From G965233625 sp965233625 (GTDB taxonomy: Bacteria; Planctomycetota; Planctomycetia; Pirellulales; Pirellulaceae), in assembly GCA_965233625.1 (NCBI GenBank), contig OZ247499.1, forward strand, positions 4,340,001 to 4,404,000: a DNA stretch of 64,000 bases, in the 5' to 3' direction. Shown piece after piece: positions 8,272 through 16,837 of this stretch (the first letter of the stretch is position 1; each line of letters begins with the position of its first letter). The notes beneath the pieces are model-generated. The model was not told the DNA's origin. It saw only the letters and a program-made list of their open reading frames with translations, and did no database searches. The position numbers were made by a program, and so were the translations under genes.

Positions 8272-9534
8272 TTACTCCACGCTCTGCCCTGCTCCGCTTA
8301 GCACGTGTTCGATGCCGTCGGCTTTGGCGATCACGACAATGCCGTTGTCGCTGATGGTGCATCCGCGGGCGCGGTCTTCTTCCAGATCAAACCCGATGCG
8401 GACGCCGGGCGGGATGGTGACATTTTTGTCGATGATGGCCCGTCGCACCTGCGCGTGGCGGCCGATATTGACACCTTCAAAGAGGATAGAATCTTCGACG
8501 CAGGCGTAGCTGTTTACACGCACGCCGGGGCCAAGGATGCTCCGCCGGACGGTTCCGCCTGAAATGATGCTGCCGTGACAGGTGATAGAGTCCATCGCGC
8601 GGCCTGCACGTTCGTCGTTGTCGCCGTCGCTGCCGAAGACGAATTTCGGCGGCGGATAATTCGCCTGATACGTACGAAGCGGCCAGTGCTGGTCGTACAT
8701 GTTGAGTTGCGGATCGATTGAGATCAGATCCATGTTCGCTTCGTAGTAGGCGTCCAGCGTGCCGACGTCACGCCAGTAGGCGTCGCCCTTCCTGTTTTCG
8801 TCGCGGAAGGGAAACGCGTACACGCGATGCGTGTCGATGATGGAAGGAATGATATTGCGGCCAAAGTCGTGCACGCTGTCTGGCTCGGTGGCGTCTTTGC
8901 AGAGCTGTTCAAACAGAAAGCGGGCGCCAAAAACATAGATGCCCATGCTGCTCAGACAGTGCTGATCGTCGCCCGGAATGGTCTTCGGCTGGTCCGGCTT
9001 CTCCTCGAAGCCAATGATGCGGTTTTCTTCATCCACCTGCATCACGCCAAACTGTTTGGCCGATTCTGTATCCACACGCAGTGCGCCAATGGTCAGGTCG
9101 GCGCCGGTGTCCTGATGGTGCTGCACCATCTTCTGGTAATTCATCTTGTAGATGTGATCGCCGGCCAGAATCACCACGTAATCCGGACGTTCTTTCTCAA
9201 GCGTGTAGATGTTCTGGTAGACCGCATCGGCGGTGCCCTGGTACCAGTGATCGTCAATCCGCTGCTGTGGCGGGACGACGTCGATGAACTCATCCAGTTC
9301 GCGGCAGAAGAACCGCTTCCAGCCCAGATTGATATGCCGGTCCAGACTCATCGCTTTGTACTGCGTCAGCACCAGCATCCTACGGATACCGCTGTTGAGG
9401 CAGTTCGACAACGCAAAGTCGATGATCCGGTAACCGCCGCCGAAGGGAACCGCGGGTTTCGCACGGTCACGCGTTAACGGCTCAAGACGCGAACCTTTTC
9501 CACCAGCCAGCACAACCGCAAGAGTGTTTATCAT
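8272..9534 (-). CDS. glgC: glucose-1-phosphate adenylyltransferase (ADP-glucose pyrophosphorylase)
   Basis: GlgC makes ADP-glucose from ATP and glucose-1-phosphate, the committed step to glycogen. The 420-residue protein begins with the nucleotidyltransferase signature LAVVLAGGKGSRLEPLT, then AKPAVPFGG and RIIDFALSNCLNSG. ILAGDHIYKM is the nucleotide/metal segment, and the C-terminus is a left-handed beta-helix with hexapeptide character (ISGGTVRRSILGPGVRVN). The ATG at 9534 is chosen over an upstream extension because it begins the conserved MINTLAVVLAGG and follows a GGAAG site. It is convergent with glgB, so the two are not one operon. Confidence 0.97.
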   Translation of the reverse strand: MINTLAVVLAGGKGSRLEPLTRDRAKPAVPFGGGYRIIDFALSNCLNSGIRRMLVLTQYKAMSLDRHINLGWKRFFCRELDEFIDVVPPQQRIDDHWYQGTADAVYQNIYTLEKERPDYVVILAGDHIYKMNYQKMVQHHQDTGADLTIGALRVDTESAKQFGVMQVDEENRIIGFEEKPDQPKTIPGDDQHCLSSMGIYVFGARFLFEQLCKDATEPDSVHDFGRNIIPSIIDTHRVYAFPFRDENRKGDAYWRDVGTLDAYYEANMDLISIDPQLNMYDQHWPLRTYQANYPPPKFVFGSDGDNDERAGRAMDSITCHGSIISGGTVRRSILGPGVRVNSYACVEDSILFEGVNIGRHAQVRRAIIDKNVTIPPGVRIGFDLEEDRARGCTISDNGIVVIAKADGIEHVLSGAGQSVE

Positions 9535-9685
9535 AACGCTTCCGTTCAGAGGCGAAGGGGCGACCAAGCGGATTATAGCAGACCGCAGCCGGGCGGTTAC
9601 AAGCTGGCTGAATCGACACGCCTCAAAACGACACAACCCGCCAGTGCAGCGGGTTGAGCGTTGAGCTTGGCTTCACGGTGCGAAG

Positions 9686-10057
9686 CTACTTCTTGGGCTT
9701 GTGCTCTTTGTGGCAAGCCGCGCAGTTCTTTGCCTTATTGAGGGCGTCGGTGGCGCCACCTTCCTTAGCGGTTTTGGCGGCGGCGACCAGTGCATCGGTC
9801 TTCGCCTTCCAGCTTTCAGCGCTACCGCGTGGCGGCTCGTTGGCGGCGAGGTCTTCCAACAAAGAAACAAGCATTTCCTTGTCAGCGTCGCTGGCTTCGC
9901 CCTTCAGAACTTTGCCGATCAGACCCTTCGGCTTGAAGGCTTTGCCCATCACCTGCTTGATGCTGGCCGGCTTCTTTTCTTCCGCGCCGGCGGTCTGCAT
10001 GAATGCAGCCACGGCAACAAGCGCAACGGCTGCGGAGAGGACGAGATTTCTAACCAT
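9686..10057 (-). CDS. secreted class II-like cytochrome c
   Basis: A 123-residue protein with a signal peptide (about residues 1-25, ending QTAGA). The single haem-binding motif CAACH lies close to the C-terminus (NCAACHKEH). That placement is typical of class II cytochromes (c' and c556), four-helix bundles in the periplasm, and the rest of the sequence is helical in character. Electron transfer is inferred; no partner enzyme is adjacent. The ATG at 10057 follows a CTGGAG site and opens directly into the signal peptide; an upstream frame to 10093 is unlikely. Confidence 0.75.
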   Translation of the reverse strand: MVRNLVLSAAVALVAVAAFMQTAGAEEKKPASIKQVMGKAFKPKGLIGKVLKGEASDADKEMLVSLLEDLAANEPPRGSAESWKAKTDALVAAAKTAKEGGATDALNKAKNCAACHKEHKPKK

Positions 10058-10347
10058 GGTGTACTCCAGAGAAACAGAAACAAATCGCGACAATCAGACA
10101 CAGACTGCCGGCATACGAAGCAAAGTGCATGCACTCTAAATTGGAACTTGCACAACCTGCGCAAACAAGCGTACCCCTAGAAATAACCAGTCCGCACAGC
10201 CATTGCAATCCGCAAACTGCTGTTAATCCACGAACATCTTCCGCGAACCCCCCGCATTGTGTGAAACAGGTTACACGACGGCAGTAAACACCCCAAACAC
10301 TGCGTTATGGTTGTGTGAGCCAACGTAGATACGCCCCCATAGCCGTT

Positions 10348-10992
10348 ATGACCATTCGCGTTATCATCATCGACGATCATGCCTTGATGCGTACGGGGCT
10401 GCGCATCTTGCTCAACGAGCTGCCGGACATTCAGGTCGTAGCCGATGTCAGCGATGTGGAAACGGCGGTGCGGGCCATGGAAGACAACCCGGCCGATGTG
10501 GCGATGTTAGATCCTGTGGCTTCGGAACAGCGGGTGGCTGATCAGATCAAAACACTCAGCCGACAGCAGTCCAGCCGCGTGCTGTTACTCACGGGCGATG
10601 CCTCCACGAATCTGCCCATCAACGCCATCAGCGCGGGCGCCTGGGGCTTTGTGGTGAAGTCTTCCTCTGTCGAAGAAGTCGCCACCGCAATCCGCAATGT
10701 GCACCGCGGCAATCTCTTCCTCATCACGCCACACCGCGATAGCTTCGCCCGGCCATTGCCGCAGAAGGAAACAAAACCCGGCGTTGAACTCAGCACCCGC
10801 GAAGAAGAAGTGCTCACCCTGATTGCCCGCGGCAACACCAATCAGCAGATTGCCGACGCCTTATTCCTCAGCGTGAAGACGATCGAAACCTACCGGTCGC
10901 GGCTCTCTAAGAAGCTGGGACTCACCAGCCGCAGCGAAATGGTCACCTTCGCCATCGAAGCCGGACTGCTGACTCTAGGCGTCCGCGCATAA
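10348..10992 (+). CDS. NarL/FixJ-family response regulator
   Basis: A 214-residue two-domain regulator. The receiver domain opens with VIIIDDHALMR, the acidic pocket. The probable phosphoacceptor is Asp55 (VAMLDP), with LLTGD and the conserved Lys of GFVVKSS following. The second domain is a LuxR-type helix-turn-helix (LSTREEEVLTLIARG, then IADALFLSVKTIETYRSRLSKKLG). The stretch after Asp55 (PVASEQR) lacks the usual MP motif, so phosphorylation should not be taken for granted. No histidine kinase is nearby. The start could be the ATG at 10348 or an upstream GTG at 10315; neither has a clear ribosome site. Confidence 0.88.
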   Translation: MTIRVIIIDDHALMRTGLRILLNELPDIQVVADVSDVETAVRAMEDNPADVAMLDPVASEQRVADQIKTLSRQQSSRVLLLTGDASTNLPINAISAGAWGFVVKSSSVEEVATAIRNVHRGNLFLITPHRDSFARPLPQKETKPGVELSTREEEVLTLIARGNTNQQIADALFLSVKTIETYRSRLSKKLGLTSRSEMVTFAIEAGLLTLGVRA

Positions 10993-11017
10993 ACCGCATC
11001 GCGAACGACCCCAAAGC

Positions 11018-11041
11018 CGTAGGGCAGGCGCCTGCCTGCCG
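11018..11041. repeat. half copy of the CAGGCGCCTG palindrome
   Basis: A single arm of the dispersed inverted repeat (CGTAGGGCAGGCGCCTGCCT plus CCGG), located just after the response-regulator stop and downstream of the convergent purM. It could form a hairpin in both transcripts. No U-tract follows, so I do not call it a terminator. Confidence 0.7.
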
Positions 11042-11101
11042 GTGATACGCAATCAACTTCAAACAACCGTCAATCGCCCGACCTGCGGGAATGAAACGGC
11101 A

Positions 11102-12160
11102 CTATGCCCAGCTGGCGCCGCGTTCGTCTTCAATGATGTGACCGATGACACTAGCGGTTTCTCCGGCGGCGCTCAGCCGGTTGATGATGGCGTCGGCGAA
11201 GTATTCCGCTGCAATGATCGTCAGCCCGACGCCCATGTTGAAGACGCGGGCCATCTCTTCATCTTCCACCTCTCCCAGCTTCTGGAGCCAATGGAACACC
11301 TCGGGCGTTTCCCAGCTGCCACGCTTGATTTTCGCATGAACGCCGCGTGGCAGAATGCGGCTGATGTTTTCCAGCAGCCCGCCGCCCGTGATGTGGGCGA
11401 CGCCGTGCAGCACATTCTTCACTTTGTACGCTGACTGCACCGCGCGGAAAGGTTTGACGTAAATCCGCGTCGGCTTCATCAGTTCCTGGCCAATGCTGCC
11501 GCCGGTGGGTTCGTAGCGGTCATCCACCGAGAGACCCGCCACGTCGAAGACGATCTTCCGCACCAGGCTGAAACCGTTGGAATGCAGACCGTTGCTGCCG
11601 ACGCCAATGACCACATCGCCGGGCGCGATGGCCTTACCATCAATCACGCCGCGTTTCTCCACCACTCCGATGCAGGTGCCCGACATATCGTAATCACCGT
11701 CCTGATACAGGCCGGGCATAATCGCCGTCTCGCCGCCCAGCAAGGCGCAGTCGGCCTGCAGGCAGCCGTTACTGATGCCCTGCACCAGTTGCTCCACCAG
11801 AGGTGGATCGTCCACGGACATGGCCAGATAGTCCAGGAAGAACAGCGGCTCGGCGCCGCAACAGATGGCGTCGTTCACGCACATCGCCACCAGATCAATC
11901 CCCACCGTATCGTGGGTGCCGGTCGCTTTGGCAACGGCTAGTTTGGTGCCGACGCCGTCTTTGCAGCCGACCAGTACAGGCTGCTGATAGTTGCGGGCGA
12001 ACAGCGGGCTATCAAAGTCCAGCTGAAACATCCCGGCGAACCCGCCATCGTTCCGCACCACGCGGGGCGAAAAAGTGCGGTTCATCAAGGCTGGCAGCCG
12101 TGCCATGGAATCGGCGTATGCTTCCAGATCAACGCCCGCACTCTTGTAGCTGGTATTCAT
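11102..12160 (-). CDS. purM: phosphoribosylformylglycinamidine cyclo-ligase (AIR synthetase)
   Basis: PurM closes the imidazole ring in purine synthesis, using ATP to turn FGAM into AIR. The 352-residue length is normal. Recognisable segments are YKSAGVDLEAYADSM at the N-terminus, VLVGCKDGVGTKL (nucleotide site), GIDLVAMCVNDAICCGAEPL, ALLGGETAIMPG, and IGVGSNGLHSNGFSL, followed by AHITGGGLLENI. The ATG at 12160 is chosen over upstream in-frame ATGs because it begins the conserved start and has an AAGG site 6 bases ahead. It stands alone, without other pur genes. Confidence 0.96.
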   Translation of the reverse strand: MNTSYKSAGVDLEAYADSMARLPALMNRTFSPRVVRNDGGFAGMFQLDFDSPLFARNYQQPVLVGCKDGVGTKLAVAKATGTHDTVGIDLVAMCVNDAICCGAEPLFFLDYLAMSVDDPPLVEQLVQGISNGCLQADCALLGGETAIMPGLYQDGDYDMSGTCIGVVEKRGVIDGKAIAPGDVVIGVGSNGLHSNGFSLVRKIVFDVAGLSVDDRYEPTGGSIGQELMKPTRIYVKPFRAVQSAYKVKNVLHGVAHITGGGLLENISRILPRGVHAKIKRGSWETPEVFHWLQKLGEVEDEEMARVFNMGVGLTIIAAEYFADAIINRLSAAGETASVIGHIIEDERGASWA

Positions 12161-12392
12161 CACTGCCTTAGGTTGAGAGGCGCCACGGCGGTTCATCATT
12201 GCCTGCACCCGCGATTTTAGGCGCACTATCGCAACACGTCTACGGGCCGCAACGGGTGACTTGCGGATACAACATCGTGGCGTGATTCACGCGCCGCATC
12301 TGGTCCCCTCGCCCCTCCGGCATTGGTATCTACACAAATCTGAGGCACTATCAATGAAGCGGCTTTCACGCTTTCACAAAAGGACAGCAAAC

Positions 12393-12529
12393 TAACCCGA
12401 AGCGCGAGCGAGGGACGCCCCGCGTTGGTGCGAATGGCCCGTTCAAGCTGCTTTCGACTTCGTGCCGTTTGGCCAAAACACCTTGTTTTCTGCACTAAAT
12501 CAAACGTCCCTCGCTTGCGCTTCGGGTTA
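12393..12529. repeat. miniature inverted-repeat copy upstream of purM
   Basis: A 137-bp unit with TAACCCGAAGCGCGAGCGAG at the left and its complement at the right. The inner sequence (TTTGGCCAAAACA then TAAATCAAACG) shows that it lies in reverse orientation relative to the copies at 8118 and 16491. It occupies the middle of the 418-bp gap 12161-12578, between the 5' end of purM and the 3' end of the moxR operon. No gene was seen in the rest of this gap. Confidence 0.8.
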
Positions 12530-12578
12530 ATGAGGGGCACGGCATCCATCTGGCGATTATCACATCGCCTGGCGCCGG

Positions 12579-13652
12579 TTAGCTCATCAGCGGTTCAAGC
12601 TGGCGGATAACCTGTTGAGCGTGTGGGGTGAAGTCGCCGGCGCCGGTTTCTTCAACGGCCCGTAACCAGAGCTGCGAAGCGGCGTACTCTTCATCGAAGA
12701 ACGCGGTGCTGCGCGCCCGTTCACGCCAGGCGTCCATTTCGCAGATATGGTGCACAAACGCCAGTGCTGCGCGGTACGTCGCGTTGCGGTCGGCCAGCCG
12801 TTGCCCGGCGACATCCAGGTTCTCAATCCAACGCGTCGCTGCGGGCTGACCGTGAAGCAGCTTCGCCGCCGCTTCAAGCTGCCAGCGGGCAAGATCGAGG
12901 CGGTTGTGTTTTTCCATCGTCTGGCGGAAGGCGTCCAGCACCATCTGCTGCGCGGCGCCCAGGTTCCGCATCACCGCGGCATCGATGATCCTGGTTTTGC
13001 TCAGTTCTAGCTCCACCCAGCGTGCGGCCAGCTTCTGTTGCCACGCTTCCAGCACAGCGCTTCCAGCCGGCGCCAGCCAGGGCGAGAAATCAACCTGAAG
13101 GCCAGCATCTTCCGCCTCTTTATGGCTGGTCAACGCCGGCGCCATTTCCAGCGGAAACATCAACCAGCACATCGCGTTGGTCACAAACGGCGGCGTCGAC
13201 CGCCACTGGCTGATGACGCTTGATCCGCGACACGCTTCCAGCGCCAGCGCAAGCAGCAGTTGATCGCCCGTTTCCAGCGGATGCTCACCGTTTTTCCAGG
13301 ACCATTTCTGCTGCGAGAAATCGCAGGCCGTGACCGTGATCAGAAAGTCAAGCGATCGCCAGCTGAAAGACAGCCCTAGTTGCGCCGGCGGCGTTCGCTG
13401 CCAGAGTCTGCCGCCTTTGTCGATGTCCTCACGCAGGAAACGCTCGTTCCGCCAGCCGCCGCCCTGGGCAAGCAGCGACGTAACACCGTTGGAAAGCATG
13501 TTCTGAACCAGGTTGACCGCCGTACGGCTCAAACACCGCGGCCGCTCTTGCGGCGACATGACCAGGCTGCGCACCTGTTCCAGCGAAGACCGTTGCAGGA
13601 AGCACCGCAGGATATGCAACAGATTCGATTCAAAGCGGCTTACCGTCTGCAC
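12579..13652 (-). CDS. uncharacterised protein of the moxR/DUF58/vWA operon
   Basis: A protein of 357 residues that I do not recognise. It has no signal peptide or obvious membrane span, is rich in Trp, Leu and Ala, and its second half is mainly helical (many AAKLLHGQ-, LAFVHHICEMD-like segments). It begins shortly after the vWA gene ends. A GTG at 13652 with a GGGAGG site 8 bases ahead is preferred; a TTG at 13676 would give 365 residues but lacks a site. Its place as the last gene of the moxR operon suggests a role with the MoxR/vWA machinery. This is inference from position only. Confidence 0.7.
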   Translation of the reverse strand: MQTVSRFESNLLHILRCFLQRSSLEQVRSLVMSPQERPRCLSRTAVNLVQNMLSNGVTSLLAQGGGWRNERFLREDIDKGGRLWQRTPPAQLGLSFSWRSLDFLITVTACDFSQQKWSWKNGEHPLETGDQLLLALALEACRGSSVISQWRSTPPFVTNAMCWLMFPLEMAPALTSHKEAEDAGLQVDFSPWLAPAGSAVLEAWQQKLAARWVELELSKTRIIDAAVMRNLGAAQQMVLDAFRQTMEKHNRLDLARWQLEAAAKLLHGQPAATRWIENLDVAGQRLADRNATYRAALAFVHHICEMDAWRERARSTAFFDEEYAASQLWLRAVEETGAGDFTPHAQQVIRQLEPLMS

Positions 13653-13685
13653 AGGCTTCGCCTCCCTTCCTGTCAAACTTTGAAG

Positions 13686-15467
13686 CTAAACCGTGACCCG
13701 CCGCTGAAACAGCCACCACTCGTAGACTGCCACTGCCACCGCCGCGATGACGAAACCTAACCACAGCGGGATGCCATCCGTGGTAACAGGTACAGCATCC
13801 ACTTCGGCCGAATCCCGCTCGGCCGCAGGTTGCAGGTTGCTTTCCGCCGGCGCCAGCAGATTGACGGCCACCGCCCGGTCATCAATCTTCCAGAAGCCGG
13901 TTTGCGTAAACCGCGGCGGCACGCCGGCGGGCAGCATCGTGGCGGCGCCGCTGGGCGGTGTGAACTGGCGTGATTGGCTGGCGGCGGGAAGGCGATGCCT
14001 GTTGGCGGTGGTGACCGGCGTCTGAATCGCCTCGCGCTGCGGCGCCGTCTGTTGCAGCAGGTTACTGGCGAAAACGGCAAACTGCGGACGCAACGCCCAG
14101 TCGCTTTGACGCAGATCAATGTGCACGACGTAAACCGGGCCTTCACGGCGGTCTATCCGCGAGATCAGCGGCGTGCCATCCGGCGAAGCAGCAAGCGTTT
14201 CGGCCTTCACTTCAAACTGCATCTTCGCAACGTCTTCCAGCGAAATACGCGAGATTTCGACGCCTTGCGCAAGCTCTGGCGACTGTTGCCACGCCGCCCG
14301 CGAACGCGTAACCACGGTGGGCGTCTGCCATAGATTGCACGCCGCATTGGGAAAGAAAACAATCACCGGCCCGGCCGGTAGCGATGGCGGCGTTGCGCGG
14401 TCGAACACAGTCACTTCCGCCGTAGGCGGCGCCGCGGCAGCGTCTGCGTACACGGTTGTTTCGTAACGCGGCAAAGCAGTAAACGCCGCCTCCAGTTGCC
14501 GGTTGCCGCTGGTGACAAGCGCTACCTTCTTCCGCGACCGTGGCTGCAACGGAAGCCACGCCCGGTTGTCAGCGGCCAGCGCGTCGTTCTCTGCGGTTGT
14601 TTTTATTTCCGCCTGCAACCAGCCGTCCATTTCAGGCGTGATCAGCAGGCTGTGCGAAACTGCACTGCCCGGCGGCGCCTTCAAGATGATTCGTTCCGGC
14701 ATTTGATTCAGCATGCCCACTGACAATTCTATGTCACCTGGTTTGCCGGTGAAGTTGCTGACCTCAACCGTCACATCGTACGTGTTGTCCGCCGTCAGAA
14801 CCGGCCGCGCCGTGAAACGCGTGATGGCAAGATTCGGCGCCGGCTTGCCGGTGATGATGACCTTCGTTTTGTCGCCCGCCTTCAGGGAAGCGGCGCCTGC
14901 GTGATCTGTTAGGACGATGATTTCTGCGTTGTCACGCCCCTTGGTCATGGCGCGGGCGGTCTGCAGCGCCTGGTTTAAATCGCCCGGCTCTGCCGTGGCA
15001 GAGATGCCATCGACGGCTGCGTGCAGGGCGGCGGTGTTGTCGCTCATGCGACTGTGAATGATGACTTCGCCTTGCACGCTGAGGATGGCCGCCTGGTCGT
15101 GCTGACCCAGGCGATTGAGCAAGCGGCGTGCGTCGCGACGGGCTTCGGCAAACGGTGTCACGCCGCCGGTGTTGGCTGACATGCTGGCGGTGGCGTCGAC
15201 AACGATCACCATCCGCCGGCCGGAACCGGGGGGCGAAAGCGTTGGATACGCCGCGGCGATCACCAGCAACACCAGCGTGGCCATGTGCATCGCCAGCGAT
15301 ACGACCCACTGCCATTGCCGCCACGGTGACCGCTGCGCCAGTGCCGCTTTCCACAGTGGCAGCGAAGACACCTTCCACGACCGCGAAAACGCCGGCGCCA
15401 CGTAGAGCAGCAACAGCGGTATCGCCAGCAGCACCCACAGCAGGTTGTAAGGATAAAGGAACGTCAT
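13686..15467 (-). CDS. BatA-like membrane protein with von Willebrand A domain
   Basis: A 593-residue protein. The N-terminus has two hydrophobic spans (LYPYNLLWVLLAIPLLLLYV and MHMATLVLLVIAAAY), as in the BatA/aerotolerance N-terminal domain. A vWA domain follows, with the metal-binding motif VVDATASMS, where Thr replaces the first Ser of DxSxS. Beta-sandwich-like segments fill the middle. A final span (WLGFVIAAVAVAVYEWWLF) anchors the C-terminus. Family members work with MoxR AAA ATPases, probably in folding or metal loading of envelope proteins. The DUF58 gene ends 10 bp upstream. The ATG at 15467 begins the conserved hydrophobic start. Confidence 0.88.
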   Translation of the reverse strand: MTFLYPYNLLWVLLAIPLLLLYVAPAFSRSWKVSSLPLWKAALAQRSPWRQWQWVVSLAMHMATLVLLVIAAAYPTLSPPGSGRRMVIVVDATASMSANTGGVTPFAEARRDARRLLNRLGQHDQAAILSVQGEVIIHSRMSDNTAALHAAVDGISATAEPGDLNQALQTARAMTKGRDNAEIIVLTDHAGAASLKAGDKTKVIITGKPAPNLAITRFTARPVLTADNTYDVTVEVSNFTGKPGDIELSVGMLNQMPERIILKAPPGSAVSHSLLITPEMDGWLQAEIKTTAENDALAADNRAWLPLQPRSRKKVALVTSGNRQLEAAFTALPRYETTVYADAAAAPPTAEVTVFDRATPPSLPAGPVIVFFPNAACNLWQTPTVVTRSRAAWQQSPELAQGVEISRISLEDVAKMQFEVKAETLAASPDGTPLISRIDRREGPVYVVHIDLRQSDWALRPQFAVFASNLLQQTAPQREAIQTPVTTANRHRLPAASQSRQFTPPSGAATMLPAGVPPRFTQTGFWKIDDRAVAVNLLAPAESNLQPAAERDSAEVDAVPVTTDGIPLWLGFVIAAVAVAVYEWWLFQRRVTV

Positions 15468-15477
15468 GCGATGCGTG

Positions 15478-16380
15478 TCAGCGTTTGTTGGCGTCGATAC
15501 GGGCCCGCCCCGCACGGATTAGCTTCTGCAGGTTTTCGTCCAGTCTGGCGCTGTTGAACAATTGAGCATAGCCCAGCCCGTACCGTCCACAGTAACTCCG
15601 CAGCCCCTGCTGAAAAACGGCGTATGCCTGGCGGTAGTAATCCAGGTCCTGCGGCTGGATGACCGTCCGCAACGACTCTTTGCCCACCGCGCCGGCCAGA
15701 CTCATGGCGCCTGTAAATTGCGGGTCCACATCGTCGCGGCAGACAACCTGCGCGAAAAATGGCTCTAGCCCCCGGCGCCGTAGAGTATCGCCGGCGGGCT
15801 GTACGGTTGTTTCGCTCATAAGGTCCGACAGTAGCACCACCATGCCTTGCCGTCGCGGCGCCGCGCAGAACGCGGTCATCGATTGTTGCAGGTCGCCCGG
15901 CTGAGGTTCGATCTCGAGCTGTTCGATAAAAGACAGCACCTGCCCGATGGCGTCCGCACCTTTGACGGGGCGATGCACCTGGCACTGCCCGCCTGCAAAT
16001 CCGCCCACGACCACGGTGTCAAACGCCTTCAGCGCGAAGTAGGCCAGCGCGGCTGCCAGTTCCTGCGCGGTTGCTAATTTGGTGGCCGCTTCGTCGCCCG
16101 AAAGCAACATGCTGGTGGAGTGATCCACCAGCAGATAAACGCGGCTTGAAATGGCGCCACGGAATTGTTTTGAAACAAGTTCGTCATGCCGGGCACACCG
16201 GTTCCAGTCCACATAGCGGTAGTCGTCGCCGCTGCTGTAGTCGGCGTATCCGGTAACCTCGACGCCGCCCGCCAGATTCGTCCGCACACGCCGCCCCAGA
16301 AAACGCCGCCCCCATTGCCGCGCCGCAATCTGTTGCAGCCCGGTGCAGCGCGTGAGGAATTTAGTGTCAAAGCGTGTCAT
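15478..16380 (-). CDS. DUF58 domain protein (vWA-like)
   Basis: A 300-residue DUF58 protein, the usual companion of MoxR ATPases. The signature is seen in order: RRVRTNLAGGVEV, then YSSGDDYRYVDWNRCARHDELVSKQF, then a degenerate vWA strand VYLLVDHSTSML, in which DxSxS is read as DHSTS. The ATG at 16380 is chosen over a frame open to 16488, because the upstream part lies in repeat sequence and the conserved domain starts here. The gap to the vWA gene downstream is 10 bp, so translation is probably coupled. Upstream, repeats separate it from moxR. Confidence 0.9.
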   Translation of the reverse strand: MTRFDTKFLTRCTGLQQIAARQWGRRFLGRRVRTNLAGGVEVTGYADYSSGDDYRYVDWNRCARHDELVSKQFRGAISSRVYLLVDHSTSMLLSGDEAATKLATAQELAAALAYFALKAFDTVVVGGFAGGQCQVHRPVKGADAIGQVLSFIEQLEIEPQPGDLQQSMTAFCAAPRRQGMVVLLSDLMSETTVQPAGDTLRRRGLEPFFAQVVCRDDVDPQFTGAMSLAGAVGKESLRTVIQPQDLDYYRQAYAVFQQGLRSYCGRYGLGYAQLFNSARLDENLQKLIRAGRARIDANKR

Positions 16381-16458
16381 AGGAGATTGGTGGCGAAGCC
16401 TGTTCGATGGATGCCGTAGCAGTGCATGGCTTTCGTGCGATAAATCTGGGCAGAACAT

Positions 16459-16816
16459 GAACCCGAAGCACGAGTTTTGAAGTTGCACACTAACCCGAAG
16501 CGCGAGCGAGGGGCGTTTGATATCGAGGCGAAAACGCGGTTTTTTGGCCGCATTTCGCTGAAAAGGGTGGACTTCAACCGGCGGTGCGCTTCAGCTTCCG
16601 GCGTCCCTCGCTCGCGCTTCGGGTTAGTGTTTCCTGCTTGTATTTTAGGCTAAATGTGATTTTCATCCTCAAAGTGTGCAACTTCAAAAAGCGCGAGCGA
16701 GGGGCGTTTGATTTTGATGCGAAGGCAAGCGTGTTTGGCTTTTCTCAGCCACAATTGAGGACTTCAACCGGCGATTAGCTGCGGATTCCGGCGTCCCTCG
16801 CTCGTGCTTCGGGTTA
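16459..16816. repeat. miniature inverted repeats inside the moxR operon
   Basis: Two units fill the 457-bp gap (16381-16837) between moxR and the DUF58 gene: 16491-16626, nearly identical to 8118-8252, and a diverged copy at 16691-16816. A fragment, ACCCGAAGCACGAG followed by TTTTGAAGTTGCACAC, sits at 16460-16490. The moxR-DUF58 pair is usually almost contiguous, so these look like insertions into the operon. Whether transcription crosses them cannot be seen. Confidence 0.85.
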
Positions 16817-16837
16817 TTGTTAACTGGGGAAGTGTTG

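Noticed and set aside
8117..8362. Frames reading NPKRERG near the repeats
   Set aside because: The apparent peptide is only the translation of the miniature inverted-repeat ends; it recurs at every copy and on both strands.
16459..16816. CRISPR array
   Set aside because: The repeats are inverted pairs about 135 bp long with unequal spacing and similar internal sequence, not short direct repeats with unique spacers, and no cas gene is nearby.
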